NCBI GenBank assembly: GCA_048013815.1
Contig: CM106586.1
Location: forward strand, 124,001 to 188,000
Direction of reading: 5' to 3'
Source: Setoptus koraiensis
Lineage: Eukaryota > Arthropoda
Length of the DNA stretch: 64,000 nucleotides
Below, piece after piece: positions 24,157 to 38,571 of this stretch (position 1 is its first letter; each line of letters starts with the position of its first letter). The notes under the pieces are model-generated. The model was not told the DNA's origin and did not search any database. It was given only the letters and a program-made list of their open reading frames with translations. The position numbers and the translations under genes are program-made.

Positions 24157-25090
24157 CGTCCATTAGTGAGTGCATTGAATGTAGTTGCAAGGCGGCCAAA
24201 GATGATTAGCTCACGACGATGAGCGAGAGATCACATCATGAACATGAGAGATGAATGGACACACTTCCTTCTCCTATTGCTGAAATAGTTGCTCGATGAG
24301 CTAATATGTTGTTGCTGTTGTCGAGGGCACGATCTAGCAGCGGCTGCAGCAGCAATGGTATTTGTAGTATTTGTAGTAGTAGTATGCAAATTTGTCCAAC
24401 TGGTCAGTGGATAAATCTGACCAGTCGCACTGCTTGCATAATTAATTTAATTTCACTTTCACATGATTACGAGCGCGTACACAATTGCACCAACTAACAG
24501 CTATCAACTATCAACTAACATCCAACAGCCAACAGCCAACAGATAACAACTAACAATGTAATGTATCCATTGGGCTTACAATGCAAACACTTTTATTGAC
24601 CCATATTATAGCCATAGGTATAATAGGTGCGTTACGTAATGTCTAATGAGTCGTTGTTCGGCACCTTTACGGTGCCATTGTATCTCAGGCCAATCTCAAC
24701 ATGACTCGACTGGTTTGCTTGATGTGATCGATCCAACACAAGCCATGTGATCGCTATATCTATTATTCTAGCATTATCGCATTACAGTACACTGACTTGT
24801 GAGTCGCACAGTGAGTGTATGTGATTCAACAACATTACGCAACCAACAGATAATAATAATAATGATAAGACGTTAGCTGATTGTGATAGTTGATGCATCC
24901 GTTGGTTGCATTTGGCGTTATAGTTGGCGTTGAATTCATGGTGGCGAGTTAAAGTCGAAAGTCACAACTTGCTGCAATCTCTATTTGCCATACAACCATT
25001 GTGAGTCGTATTCAATCAACCACCAATAAAAAATAAAATCAATGCTGCAATCACTGTTTATATGATGATGTAATATTGTGTGTGTGTGTG

Positions 25091-25155
25091 TGTGTCAGAT
25101 GCATGACTCTCAGGCATGCATGAGATGGAAATCTCATCTCGATGCATCTGACACA
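25091..25155. repeat. 65-nt hairpin with 14-bp terminal stem
   Basis: Arms TGTGTCAGATGCAT and ATGCATCTGACACA enclose about 37 nt that contain a second pairing (GAGATG with CATCTC). An alternative fold uses a second ATGCAT in the 5' half. Size is compatible with a structured RNA, but the inner pairing is asymmetric. Confidence 0.7.
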
Positions 25156-26293
25156 TACACACAAATCGATCCGATCGAATATTTCTCATTCTTCTGTCAT
25201 GATTCAACACTTTTAAGCACAATTATTACGCTACATCTCACATCTAACGTTATATCGGTCGTGATTGCATAATAATAAACACCTGTTGTCTCGTGATGTT
25301 TGTATGTGTATGCAGGCAGGATTGCTGTTGTTGTCGTCGTCCAGTATCCGCTATCGTCGTTTAGTTGCCTGGTTGCCTGGTTGCCTAGTTGTATAGAGTT
25401 GCAAAAATCGATAGCCGCACATATATGATAGCTGATCATAGCAACAGCAACAGCAACAGTGTTATGGATAAAACTGGCCAGATAGATTGTATTACGATTA
25501 GGATAGATCCAAGCTGCAAGTCGAAGCCATTCCAAGAATCAGCGTTGAGACGATTATTTTATTTAATCGAGTTTCCGATCACGTCTACTCTCTCTCCCCC
25601 ACTCCCCGCACTTTGCCTTGGAACGTCTTTTCGCACTATCGTCCATTGCAGACGACGGTCGCCTGATTGCAATTGCATAATTGTTGCCAATTATCACCCA
25701 CCAAGCTAACAGGAATAACAGTAACAGCAACAGCAACACTAACAATAACGGGACAATTTCAGGCGAACAATGATGATATTAGTAATGCTAATGATTTTTA
25801 TTATTGGCCAGCAGCTTATTGGCCATGTTATTGGCAGTCTCTTGATGGAGCTAACAGTTGTAAAAGTAAAAGTTGCTCGCTGCTCCATTACTCGTTGCTA
25901 TTGCTTGTTGTTTGTGCGTTAGAAGTGGCCACCGCAGTAAATCATCGCCTCTTTAAATAACCGGAAGGAAGTGTTTTGGTGTTAGTGTGCGTCCTCTGTT
26001 AGGGGCGCTCATCGATGACGACGACGTTCGTCATCAATGAGCGAATCAATCGATTTCGACACGCCATTTTAGTGACTTGTGTCTTTAATCCTCTTATTAC
26101 ATTGCCCACTACCTGTTAGCTTGGCCATACTTGCTAATGTGGCTAGAATGGCTAGAAACGGCACAGCTAGTACCTGGCCATCACTGGCTGTGAATAGATG
26201 GGCCACTTAATGTGGTGCTGGCCAGGTTAAAAGGTAATGATGATGACAGGTGCTTGTTAGGGTTACATGCAACAATAAATAAGTTAGTGTCAC

Positions 26294-26294
26294 C

Positions 26295-26325
<31 letters not shown>

Positions 26326-26335
26326 GTTGCTGCTG
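26294..26335. repeat. (TTG)n microsatellite
   Basis: TTG triplets with one TCG and terminal CTG variants. Confidence 0.85.
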
Positions 26336-26734
26336 TACTGGTAGCTGCAAGCCGGTAATCAACGATGACGTCATTAGGTGGTCAGTCAGGTGACGCGACA
26401 GAAGCCGTGTTCCAATGTTTGAATATTTTACTCGGTTTCGGTAGCTAAGTAGTTATCATCATTCAATAGTTGAGCCTCTTAATAAGTGTAACATAAGCAT
26501 TACTACAAGTATTAGAATAAGTGTTAGTGTAAGTATGAGCAAAAGTATAAAGAGAAGCGCAAGTGTAAGTATGCATCAGTGCAAGTCAATTAATTATGTT
26601 AAATCTTAAGCCGGCCACCACATTGCGCAACAGCCGTCCAATTTACTTTAGATTGTTTTGTTCGTCCATCTGCTCATTAGCCACTCACATTGAATCACTA
26701 ACATGGCCAGGTAATAAGTCGTAATAGCAATTGC

Positions 26735-26745
26735 ACAACAGCAGC

Positions 26746-26797
<52 letters not shown>

Positions 26798-26823
26798 TCA
26801 GCAACGACAACAACAACAACAAT
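26735..26823. repeat. (AAC)n microsatellite
   Basis: About 29 CAA-type triplets with CAT, CAG and CGA interruptions. Confidence 0.85.
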
Positions 26824-27454
26824 ATCAGCAACGACAACGACATCTAATAACAACTGTCTCAGAAAGAGAGTCGCACAATTTGAACACAAACAACAAGTGG
26901 TTGTGGTTTTGCTTGTTGGCTCGCCAAACTTGCCCGCCGGATCGAGCCAATCCGTGAGCCGCTAGCCAAGCTGACCGGCCGACTTGTACAAGGGAACAGA
27001 TTATTATAATCTGGTGAGGAGCTCTGGAGAGCAGCTGTTAAAAAAGCTAGGCACAACTAATGGCACGAATGGTGAATTATATTTTTTCTTTTTTGGCATT
27101 TTGTCTCTTTAGTTAGTTGGATAGATGCCATGTGTTAATAATTTAAATAAATAAATGTTTCCAGTGATAATAAGTATAGTAATTCTATTTGAGACTGATC
27201 TCTGTCTGGCTTTAGATAAAGGAAGAGAGCCATTCCTCTTTTATTTCGCTGCTCGATGGACAGCGGATGAAAGAGTGAGAGCGGCCGAGAGAAAAAGAAG
27301 AGGTGGAGGTGGAGGTAAGTCATTTTATTGTCAAAATGAATGATTGAATGAATAACTAAATAAGATGTAGTAAGCTAAAAGCAAACCTGAGATTATAAAA
27401 TAATAATATTGATGTTGCTTGCGCGATTTGATTTGCTTCGAATTGATTTGGTTG

Positions 27455-27496
27455 AACAGCAATATCAAGCCAAAAGGATGGCCTGATATTGCTGTT
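27455..27496. repeat. 42-nt stem-loop
   Basis: 13-bp arms AACAGCAATATCA and TGATATTGCTGTT, then one mismatch and a further GCC/GGC pairing around an 8-nt loop. Confidence 0.8.
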
Positions 27497-28280
27497 GTTG
27501 TTGTTGCGATGGTTAGCTCGAGTTTGATTCGATTTGGCTCAATTTGATTTGATTCGATTTGAGTCGGCGGAGACCTGCAGATTTGACTGGTTTGATGGTA
27601 TGAAATAAAATGGGATGTTGTGCTGCGTTTCGCTATCTGATGACAGGGCGAATCAACAAAGAAAAGATAAAAGAGAAAGCCAGTCTCATTTCATATTTTC
27701 AGCCATCATATTTTTATTATCATCGCGGCCATAAGGGTTGTCGTCGGTGTAAGCCCACAGCAAGATCACAGCCACCCTTATTTGGTTTATCATAAAGACA
27801 ATCCATCTAACCGTGAGACTCCGACGCTAACTGACAAACAATTTCCAGTTGCATGAGCACAACAACAACAACTACGGCCAATCTATGCTGACATGACCAG
27901 CAACAAAAAGAAGATTCTCTCTATGATGCAATAGGCAGGTGTGATAACTTTTGTTGCTGTTTGCGCATATATATTTGTTTGTGTGAGTTTGCTCATACAA
28001 ACAAACCGATTATCAACATATTGAACAAAAATTATTATTATCATCTATTCAGATCTAATTAAGTTAACGAGAGATGCTTCAAACAACAACTTATCCAATC
28101 TCGAGCTGCACCAGGTAAAACGGGACGCTTGCTTATGATTCAACATTGAGTTGCCAATTTGCTCGAATTGGCCAATTTTCAGGCGGTCGGATTTTTCTCG
28201 GGTAGCCATGCAAAGCGACTGCCAGCCACGCTCTAACAGCAGCAACGGCTCTGCCAAAATGAGGTGCTTCCATTTGTCAG

Positions 28281-28340
28281 TTGTTGTTGTTGTTGTTGCT
28301 GTTGTTGTTGCTGTTGTTGTTGCTGTTGTTGTTGTTGTTG
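28281..28340. repeat. (TTG)n/(CTG)n microsatellite
   Basis: Twenty TTG/CTG triplets. Confidence 0.85.
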
Positions 28341-29389
28341 GAGATGGAAAGTGACAGAAAGTGACGGAAAATGAAGTGATGTGATGTCTTGTTTGTGACT
28401 CACAACTCGTAAGGCGCGACACATCGAGTCATTCTGGCCAGTTGTCAGCAAGTCGCTCGCCAATTTTCATACAAAGAATCCGGCAATGAATAATAAAATC
28501 ATAATAATAAAGACAGATGCAAGATAAAATGAACACCTTGTTTCGCTGAGGTTTTGGACGGAATCACACGCTTGCGAGCCAGATATTACTTGTCTCTCAC
28601 TAGTTTAAACGCACCCATAAGCATGACACACACACACACACATATGAAGACACCAATTAAGACGATTAACTAGAGGAAGTAGCTTGTTTGCGAGTATAAT
28701 TGCATTCTTTCACTAATTTTGCAGTTATACAATCTCACCTCTTTTTGATAGTTAGCGGTTAATAGATATATCATCTCCAGCAAACCGCTAAAGCGTCTAA
28801 ATAGACCTACTCACTAGCTTGACAAACAGTGACACTTTGCTAAGATATAATCACTGTTTGTCGCTAACTGTATCTGGCTTGCTCATCCATCAAAAACTCA
28901 CTTAATATGCGCAATCAATTTAGCTGTTTTCTACTTGGACACTCTCACTCCGAGACATTTGAGTGTTTGCCTCACACTCAGCCGTTATCTGGCCTGGCAA
29001 AGTTTATAAAAATTAGTTAAGTCAGTGAATTGGTCAGAAATGTTGAGAGAACCACCTAACGCCACCTAACGAACAATTCGAGATGTAATTTGGCGAACAA
29101 TTAAAGCGGAACAGGACGGAAGCTTTGAGTTAATAGATGTTTAATTGCAACAGTACAGCTATAGTTATGTTCGCTGTGATGAATGATGGTCGACGGTTGC
29201 CGATCGATCATTCGCATTATCATTATGGTTATTGCCGTTGCAATAATTATTATATAATAACAATATTATCAATAATAATATTGCTACTCCAGTTTTTAAT
29301 ATTCCATTCACTTTGGCTAGTAATGCGCTCACATTGTCAGATATCTCAGCATATCTCAGTTGAGGTTGCAACGAAAATTTCAATAACGG

Positions 29390-29428
29390 AACTCATTGTG
29401 CGAATCAATAAGATTCGCACAGTGAGTT
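29390..29428. repeat. 39-nt stem-loop, 17-bp arms
   Basis: AACTCATTGTGCGAATC pairs with GATTCGCACAGTGAGTT across a 5-nt AATAA loop. The only non-complementary position would be a G-U pair in plus-strand RNA. Confidence 0.8.
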
Positions 29429-30540
29429 ATAATCGTGCGCGAATAGATTTATTTTATTTAGATTCGTCCTGTTTATACTGGTCACTTTAAGTTCAAACCA
29501 ATAAAATTCATATAAAACTCGTAGCCTATCTCACATGACAAAGGTGAAACTTACTTGACGAACGATGGAATATTGATGGGATTATCAATATGTTTTGTTT
29601 TATTCAATATATTCAATGGGTTCATTAGATGGCTGTCATTTTGCGGTGTTTCGAATTTGAGTGAAATACAATTTGTTCATCGTGCATTGAGAATACATAT
29701 AAATTAGAATATATAAAATATCGACTATGCCAGTGATAACGGTAATGAGCGTTGTCGATGATGAACGAGTGAAAGAGAGTGGCGATAATTGATTTTTATC
29801 GTGATCTTGCACTACACGCAACAACATCTATTGTCTAGTGGGTCTATTATAAGTTGGGCAAGATTTTCTGACTCATGATTGCACTAATTGCAAGTATATT
29901 TATTTCTCCGCTTGATCAGCTAGATTGTTTCGGACGGTGCAGCATTCAATGAGATGAGATGGACAAGATGCAACAGGATGCAAAAATAGGATGTGATGTG
30001 GCAAATCGGATCGGATCGCATCGCATTGCATCGGATATCGATTGTAGTCGATTATCCAGCAGCTACTTGCAATAACTTGACCTGTGTGAAAGTGAATCTG
30101 TTCAAGCTTAAGATTACTGCTGCACCTTGTTACAGTCCAGTCGTATGTGTCTAGTTGTTTGTGTTCAATCTGACAGCAGAGCGACTGCCAGACTGTGAGC
30201 TGCTGTCTAGCTTTTGTCGAGATTGCCAATCAAATTGGTAGTGCACGCAGTTGTTTTCGCTAGGAATTTTAGCTTTCTTTTGGCAAGGCTCATTCTAGCC
30301 TGACAACTACTGTGTGCGACCCACAATCGTTGGTTCCTCTTTCAGATGATCGATTTGTGTTTCAGTTGTGCAGGCCAAGAACGCATTTGCATTCTATGTA
30401 AGCTGGCAACAAATGTTGTTGCTGTTGCCCGTTATAAGCAAATTGACAAATTACCTTGTAAGGGATAATGTCAATTAAGGAGAAGCTTGAGCACGATTCA
30501 TTTTACATCTTTGAAGCCCATCATTTCTCTCTTTATTACC

Positions 30541-30541
<1 letters not shown>

Positions 30542-30575
<34 letters not shown>
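30542..30575. repeat. (CT)n microsatellite
   Basis: About 17 CT units. Confidence 0.85.
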
Positions 30576-30577
<2 letters not shown>

Positions 30578-33527
30578 ATATTATTACTATTATTCAATGA
30601 GTGATTTGTGTCCGTGTGACAAGCCATTAAACAGATCGCCAGAGCGCAGAAAAACGAAAGAAATCTGATTTTTTGTCTCTTTTTGGCACTGTATGTGTGC
30701 TAACATTAATTCTGATGAGTTCAATTATGGCTAATCGGCATAGCAATTAACTAAATAAATCACGACTTAGATCTTTATAGCTCGATCACCCGCTGATTCT
30801 GCTATGCTTTTTCTCCATACATTTTTTCTTGCATTCGTCATGACTTGGCCATCAGATCCGTGAAGATAATTGATGGAGATAGCCAACTGACAATGCAAAT
30901 TTCTGTACTAGCACACCCTGCCATTATAATCGATCGCTGAAGCAAAGTTCAAGGCGCCCAGTTTCACTATTGCTATCACCATATTACATATTATATGTAC
31001 ATAATTAATTATCTAGGTAAAGTGTGTAGCTACTTCTATTGTGTGGCCACAGTGTATTTGTTGGCACAACTGCAGACACAATGCCAGCCAGCTTTGAGTG
31101 GGGCCCTGAGAGTGAGTTTGGTGACAAATATTAGTATAAAGTATGAAGTATAAGTATCTGGCCAACACAAATCTACAATGATGGCCAGCTGATTGTTGTG
31201 CAATCGCTACAAGGCAATGATAGTAGAGCCAGTTGAGTAGCTGCTGGAACAATGGTTAGTTAGTTGACAAATAAAAATCTTGATTATAATTATAACTTTT
31301 GTCGCTTTTTCATCATTAGTCCTGTATTTGTTCGCAATGTGCACCAAATCACCTCAGATCTGTTTGCCCCCAGGGCAACGGGCTATCAGTTGTAAAACAA
31401 AAGAATATCCGTCTTGTTGCTTTAGTTCATGGTTGTTTCGTTTAGGTTTGTGTGTCAAGTGTCTCGCTGGCATGATATTAAGGGACATTAGTATCGACTA
31501 GCATGCCAGCTCATCTTGCAGCCGTAATTCAAACCGTTAAAAGTGAATGGCGGACACTTTAATTCAAACACTTTTACTCAACATGATGATTTAATCAAGA
31601 AATTCATTAATGAATGTTAACAAATATCATAATTATTGCGCCTGGACATGTCACAAGTGCAAGTGAACCTGTTCGGGTTACTGTTTAATTAATGTACAAA
31701 CTGCATATAACTGTACAAAATACAGTAGTCGGTAAAGGCAACAATTTTACAGCATTGTTAGGATTCTTTCTTAGGTCGGGTTTGCAGTGGCTGACAGTAA
31801 CATTAAAATGCAACACTTATAATGTACCCGCATGTATGACATGAATATTCATCAGTAGCGTCATGAACAAATATGATATAAGCAAACCGCAATTAGTTGA
31901 AATATTTCCATAATTATCTTTGCTCGTTCACTCACTTTGCCTACCCCCAGTTGCAAACCGAGTAACCGAAAGTAGGCAAAGCATCAGCTAAGCGAGCCTT
32001 CTCTCAACAAAGGTACGCGAAAAGAAATTAACAGAATCATTTTGTCGCCAAGTTGGCATCCTTTGGTCACCCGTTGCTTTCTTTTATTTGACAATTATTA
32101 TTCGCGTGAGGCCGTTTGAATGGCGTTTGTTTGTGCCATTTGACATTTGTGTCAAGTCCATTCATACGCATAACCATTATCATCATATGTGATTTTTCAT
32201 TCTTTGTTGTTGATTGTCTCTCCTAGCAGCACAATTATTGAGTGCAATGGATAACTCAGCAACAACTCTATTAAGTTTATTCAATCTAATGATAGAAAGA
32301 ACACATCAACAGAGATAAGTTTGCTTGCTCGACTTGCGAGCAGCTTGCTTTTTAACTTCTTAATCAGCTCCCAGTGACACATAGACGGACAGCTTTCTCT
32401 CTCTTTTTGTTTGCGTATCTCAATTGTAACCGCCGCAGGAAATGGATCGCACTTAGCAACAATAACTTACATAAATTGTAACGGCATACACTCTTTGTTC
32501 AAGATACATATCACGACATGTGCAAGCATAAATGTTCGTGTGTTTCGTTTTTTATTATCAATCTAATTGCCTTTTATGATTATAATAAATCTACGCCAGC
32601 CTCTCTGATAATTTTATCTTCCAGTAAATAGATATGTTTTCAGCAACACTAATGCTATCCAACGTATCAAGGGCCAATGTCCAGTGACCCGATGACACAA
32701 GACAATATAGACAGGCGGCCTGGCCATTGAGCCAGCTAAACAGACAGAAATAGACGAATGCAACAACCTTGCGAGGGATTCTTTGATTTTGTTCGAAATT
32801 GTGCCGTTATTCCATCACCATGAATCATGATAGATCAGCTACGATAACTGAACTAATCGTGACCAGTCAAAAATAAGACTTACATATGGACGTAACATAT
32901 GGATTTTGCTTGAATTGCAATGTGAGAGAGGAGCTCATTCAAGTTACAGTGATTAATTGGTAGACAGCAACAATAATAAAACATAAATTACGATAACTCT
33001 CTGTCTATGCGAGAGAGAGGGGGGAGGGAGGTTGCTTGGCAGCCATATCTCTCGTATTGATCAGTTCAGGGTGTCATTGGGAATGTCTGTGAAAATCATG
33101 AAATAAATTGTAAATTGTTTGTGTTTATCTTCTCTTGGTTTGTTGAACTTTGTTGGTCGTATCTCGCAATGAAAAAGCGAGACAATCGGAGATGGACACA
33201 CACACAAGTGAATAGAAACAATCGTAATAATAGTCATATGGATTTGGCTTATAATTTTTCCCAATCAAAGATGACCAAATTGGATAAATGTAAACGAAGA
33301 GAGAGAGAGAGAGAGCGAGCGATATAGAAATCGGACAGTTGCAAGTAAGACAAAATTTGAAACAAGTGACCACCAACAATATAAGTCTGATAAGATCACG
33401 CCGAAATTGTTTAAGGCTGCACGGAACAAACATTGGGACTTTTGATTTTGTTTGTTTGTTTTTGTTCGATCGTTCGTTCGTTTGTTTATGCGATCGTTTG
33501 TTCGTTTGATTCTGATTGTGCAACGAT

Positions 33528-34027
33528 NNNNNNNNNNNNNNNNNNNNNNNNNNNNNNNNNNNNNNNNNNNNNNNNNNNNNNNNNNNNNNNNNNNNNNNNN
33601 NNNNNNNNNNNNNNNNNNNNNNNNNNNNNNNNNNNNNNNNNNNNNNNNNNNNNNNNNNNNNNNNNNNNNNNNNNNNNNNNNNNNNNNNNNNNNNNNNNNN
33701 NNNNNNNNNNNNNNNNNNNNNNNNNNNNNNNNNNNNNNNNNNNNNNNNNNNNNNNNNNNNNNNNNNNNNNNNNNNNNNNNNNNNNNNNNNNNNNNNNNNN
33801 NNNNNNNNNNNNNNNNNNNNNNNNNNNNNNNNNNNNNNNNNNNNNNNNNNNNNNNNNNNNNNNNNNNNNNNNNNNNNNNNNNNNNNNNNNNNNNNNNNNN
33901 NNNNNNNNNNNNNNNNNNNNNNNNNNNNNNNNNNNNNNNNNNNNNNNNNNNNNNNNNNNNNNNNNNNNNNNNNNNNNNNNNNNNNNNNNNNNNNNNNNNN
34001 NNNNNNNNNNNNNNNNNNNNNNNNNNN
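33528..34027. other. Assembly gap (500 N)
   Basis: Exactly 500 N, a conventional scaffolding placeholder. True distance and content are unknown. Confidence 0.99.
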
Positions 34028-37000
34028 AGAGCATGTGAGATGGAGATTGTTTGGTTGGTATTTCTATCAAATTTATTCTAAATCCATCAGAATATGGTAG
34101 TGCAGGTGAGGGTGTCAATACAACAACCTTGCAATTGAACACAACCCAACATAGATTGCGAACGTCCTTTCATTAATAACAACAACGACAACTTAATGAA
34201 TGGCCAATGGTCATTGATTGTGTGTTGTCCTCCTCGTGCCCAACACAACTTGGCACCGCTAGCTTGTACAACATTATTTTGTGTATGACCTCTAAATCAG
34301 ATTAAGTAATTTTAACAAGTAACAAATTCATTATGACCACTGTCTTGCAATCGAATAACGCCTGACCACTTGTATTGTACGGCCTCCTGCTTGCTCGTTT
34401 GTAACGCTTAGTCATGCTGAACTCTCTTGATAAATAATCGCCAGTGACATAAGTGAGTGTCAGAAGATGGCACCATGAACATGGATCGATTCACCTGTTC
34501 CATTGGTACAATTGCTAGTGGATAAATTGATTTTTCGTTTCTTCCATTCGTTTACTGGGTCTGCTAGGGATTAGTTGAAAGTATTTAATTATTTGTTCGT
34601 TTTTGGTTTGGTTCGTGTTCGATTCGCAACTGTTCAATGAAGTGAAATTGATGATTGTTGGACGAACGTTACATTTATATACATGTGTTAAATAAAGGTA
34701 TGTGCACATGATTGCAAGTATTTCACGTATCTATATTTTATCCGTCGCTCTCTTTTTACTTTGAATCATCCAGATAATGGTTGCTTAGTAAATTGCAAAG
34801 ATACAGATTAAAATCATCAAGTTCAACTTGAAATGGGCACCCGTGATGGACACTGTCACGTTGCATGCGACTACGCTATATTGTACTCGTCCTATGTCGA
34901 TCAATCGGATAGTTGTACTTTATTCAGCTAGTGTTCACACAATTTGCATATATTGCGAGTCAATGTCCTGAATTAGGAACAATTCGATGGAACAAGTCTG
35001 CACCTGATCTGTAACATCGACAACACAGTCACTGTTTATAAATATTGTTATGAATACTCTTGATACAACTGTGCAATTGTGTGCAATTTAAATTTGGCAA
35101 TAAGAAAGAGTGGGAATTTATCCTCAAGCGTAAGTTTGCCCTCATCTTTCAATGCAATAAAACAACTCACCAGATAGCTGAGTCATTCAAGTCAATTAAT
35201 CAACTAAATAGTGGTCATTTAATGAACAGTCGCAGACTTGCTACCGTCATTGGCTGAGTCCCACAAATTGCAACTAGACTAGAGAGATAAGAAAAAGAAA
35301 CTTATTTAAACAAAGAGAAATATAATGGCGACGACAACAACCAAAACATCATCATTATCACTATATGACTCGACACATTTCAAATTATCTTTAGCTTTCT
35401 CAACAAAACTCATTGGCTGCATCGACTAACACATGAGAGAGATAAACGAATTGTATGTGCGTGTGTGTAATAGGAGCGGCAGCTTGAATCTGTAATTATC
35501 AGTAATAATTTTAAATTGCTTTTGTTGTGTAACTGCTTGCAAACACACAGACCTGTATCATTTATACAGATCTGAAATGGCAATTAAAGGCAAATGGAAA
35601 AGAGATGAGATGTTTCGAAAGTTGTTTAACTATCTCAAAACAGCAGTAGACGAGCTGCTTCCGTTTGTGTGTCCAGATCAAGGGATTGCGATGAGCGGTT
35701 AATATGACATCCAAGCTCATGCAACAACTGTGCATACAAATGTGATTTATGTATGAATCGATTGTACCTGCTGCTAGTAACTAATTACATATCATCACAC
35801 CATCTGAAGATATTAAACCAGCGACAATGTCAGAGTTATATATTACTACTGTATTGCCTCCATGTTTTGCGTGCCCGATCAAACACTACAAGATGTAGAG
35901 GTAGAGATTTTCTTTGCAAACAACTGATGAACTATCATAATCAATTTGAAAAAAAAGGGTTAACAGTATGCAAATAGAATGCAAGTCACAATATACAAGT
36001 CAACAAATCGCTTGATGATTATCAATCATTATCCAACGAATAATAATCAATCAAGACACATTATGCGATCGCGCAACACAAAACGTTGCATGTAGCTCAT
36101 GGGTAGTGTTAAATACTAGTAAGAATTTGAATAGATTTGAATAATATTAATTATAACCAACAAGTAAGATGATGATAATTATAACGTTATTGATTGAACA
36201 GTAACTGTTGAAGTGCAGGCTGGCATATTTGGCAGCGAAAGTAAATTGAATGATAACCCACTCTCCCTGTAGAAAAAGTTGGCTATTTAAGTTGAGTTAG
36301 TTGAGCTCTAATCTACTACTGCTCACAGTTAAAATGTATGTATTTGATTGCAGAGAAACATTTACATATCAACACCTGTCCAGATGGAAACTTGGCCAAC
36401 CTTGTGTTAACATAGAGTACAGGTATAAATAAACGGATAAAAGGATTGACTCGAGAGCAACTCGTTGCAATGAAACTAGTTTTGTGTAGAGTCCAACAGA
36501 TGAATCTCGTCTTCAGTTTTCCTTTCTTTTCCCTATCTTCCACATAATCCGCTAGAGCATCCACTTGGGCATTGATATTTGCTCTTGCTCAATCGGCCAC
36601 TCAGTGTATTCACAACGACAGTCAGTGATCATCAATTTATTGTCAGCTTGCTGTCTTACTAAAGAATCATACCATCAATTGACCAACAACAGGCAACACC
36701 AGTGTACTTCAGGTTAGTCTTGTGCTGCCTACCGTATAGACTGGACCTGAACAGAGAGTTGGATGAGAAACGAAAATCTCCATCTTTCAATGATAGTATG
36801 AGCGAGCCGTGATGATAATAACAGTTCCAACGTCAATTGATACACTTGATCTTGTTCTTTCATCTTCAGCTGACTATGATTTATTCAACTTTCGCGATGC
36901 TCTCACACAATTCTATTCCCCAAATGTGCGTCCTTCTTTCACATGATGCAGCAACAACAACATCGCGAATTAAGGCATGATGTGTCAAATAATAAAAATA

Positions 37001-38253
37001 ATAATAATAGTAATAATAATACAAGTGCAATAATAATAATGATGATGCTGGTGGTCAGCTTCTTTGGGCAAACAATAGTCAGTGTGTCTAATCATTTGTT
37101 CAAATATTACATAAGCCTCGATAGTTGAGCTTAGATTAGATGCGTTGCCTGGAGACTCGCGAATGAATGAAAATAGCTAGAGAGAAGAGTATAACGATGA
37201 GGGATTGCTGTTGATGATTTACAGAGTTGTAGGAACTAGTCAATAACGAACGAAATGATGGTGCTGAATTGTTGTTTTGCTAGTTGATTCGGGCGTTCTC
37301 TTCACACAAAACTTCTTCGCATGTAACAGTACGAATTGATCTAGTTTTAACTCATTATGTAATAATAGTAACTGTAGCACCAACACCTCCAAATGAATAA
37401 AGAAACGAAATGCTTCGAACGTGGATACGGATGCATTATAATGAATTCTGGGTATGATAGGCGCAATGGAACAACTAAGATAGAGCCAAGATAGAGATTC
37501 AAGACAAAATAAACAAGGCAACAACATTGTGTATCTAACTGTGTATTGATGAGTTATAATGAAAGAAAAAGAAGAATAGATAAAAGAAGCGGGATCAGGT
37601 CCGAGCTTAAGATTAGTGAAACAATCTCTGAAGTGGCAATTGAGCGTTAGATGAAATGCAACGAACGCTCAATGAATAATAATTTTGGCTGCTACAATCT
37701 GTCTCGGCAAGCAAGGATAACGACGACAATAACAACAGGTGGATAATAACAGGCAAAGAAATGCACAATGATTGATTGATTAATAATGATTGACTTGAGT
37801 CTTATTTCGCCGAGACAAGTCGCTGGCGCCAATCAACCGAATAAACATTCTAGTGTCCTGGTGATGTTGGTTCACTTTCTGGTGGGACACGAGAGATATA
37901 GTCGTCTAGTCAGCAACAAGTTTGTGTGTATATATTTCACATGTTGATTTTATTCTAACTTTTGTAAAATCACAACACCCTTGTCACACTTCTAAAGCAA
38001 TGGCGATGTCTTTGTTCAAATGGCGTATTAGGTTGTCAAGTGATTAGGTTAAGATAACGAGCAGAAATAATTACACAAGTTAGTGTCTGGTTGATTGATG
38101 ATTGTTTCAGGAAATATCTATTTCTATATCCGTTTATACAATATGTGTTTAGTTATTGTACTTATGCGCGGCATTCAGTTTTAACTTTCTGAGGGAATAA
38201 GCTCGTCCACTCTCCGGTGATTTCGTCTTTGGCCCAAGCCTCACAATACTCAC
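34028..38253. other. Non-coding AT-rich stretch
   Basis: No supported gene. Open frames are short and lack splice context. A run of AAT-type triplets lies near 36990..37040. Confidence 0.6.
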
Positions 38254-38348
38254 TAGCGTCTGGCAAGCAAATCTGCCTCTAGCTGGCTGATTGTTAGTTG
38301 TATTAAAGTCATCTTCGTAGAGCTCTTGGTCTGATAAAGTCTTCAATT
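38254..38348 (-). other. Orphan candidate exon, 31 codons
   Basis: On the minus strand an acceptor (ATATTTGCAG) and a donor (GTGAGT) bracket 95 nt with one open frame (LKTLSDQELYEDDF.. then ..GRFACQTL). The peptide is non-repetitive. I do not recognise it and find no neighbouring exon, so it may be chance. Confidence 0.2.
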
Positions 38349-38571
38349 CTGCAAATATTATATGCGACTTTTCTCAACTGCTCATCTGACTTCATTCCTG
38401 ATCAATTAATTATAATGAGATAAAGAAAGTGGCATCGATAAAAACATTGCTACAACATTTTTGAAAAATTCAAAAGAATAAAAAGAATCGTCACTTATAC
38501 ATAGGGCAGTCCTTCGTGAAAGCACAAAAGTTCTTGCCCGTCAATGTATAATTTGGCACCCTACCATTGGA

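Larger units (their letters stand above)
10611..33527. other. About 23 kb gene-poor, microsatellite-rich region
   Basis: No exon series could be supported on either strand. The sequence is AT-rich with many AAC/GTT triplet runs, GT/CA runs, at least eight short minisatellites and several hairpins (listed separately). Open frames of 60-150 codons here are explained by those repeats. Between about 13.4 and 14.2 kb the sequence is locally GC-richer and has several CCAAT-type motifs. The region could be intergenic or a very long intron; the sequence alone does not decide. Confidence 0.6.

Noticed and set aside
26880-27036. Minus-strand frame after a good acceptor (TTTTTTAACAG)
   Set aside because: Peptide is Ser/Ala/Arg-rich and plausible, but there is no matching donor or neighbouring exon.
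33433-34142. Open frames spanning the first gap
   Set aside because: Almost entirely N.
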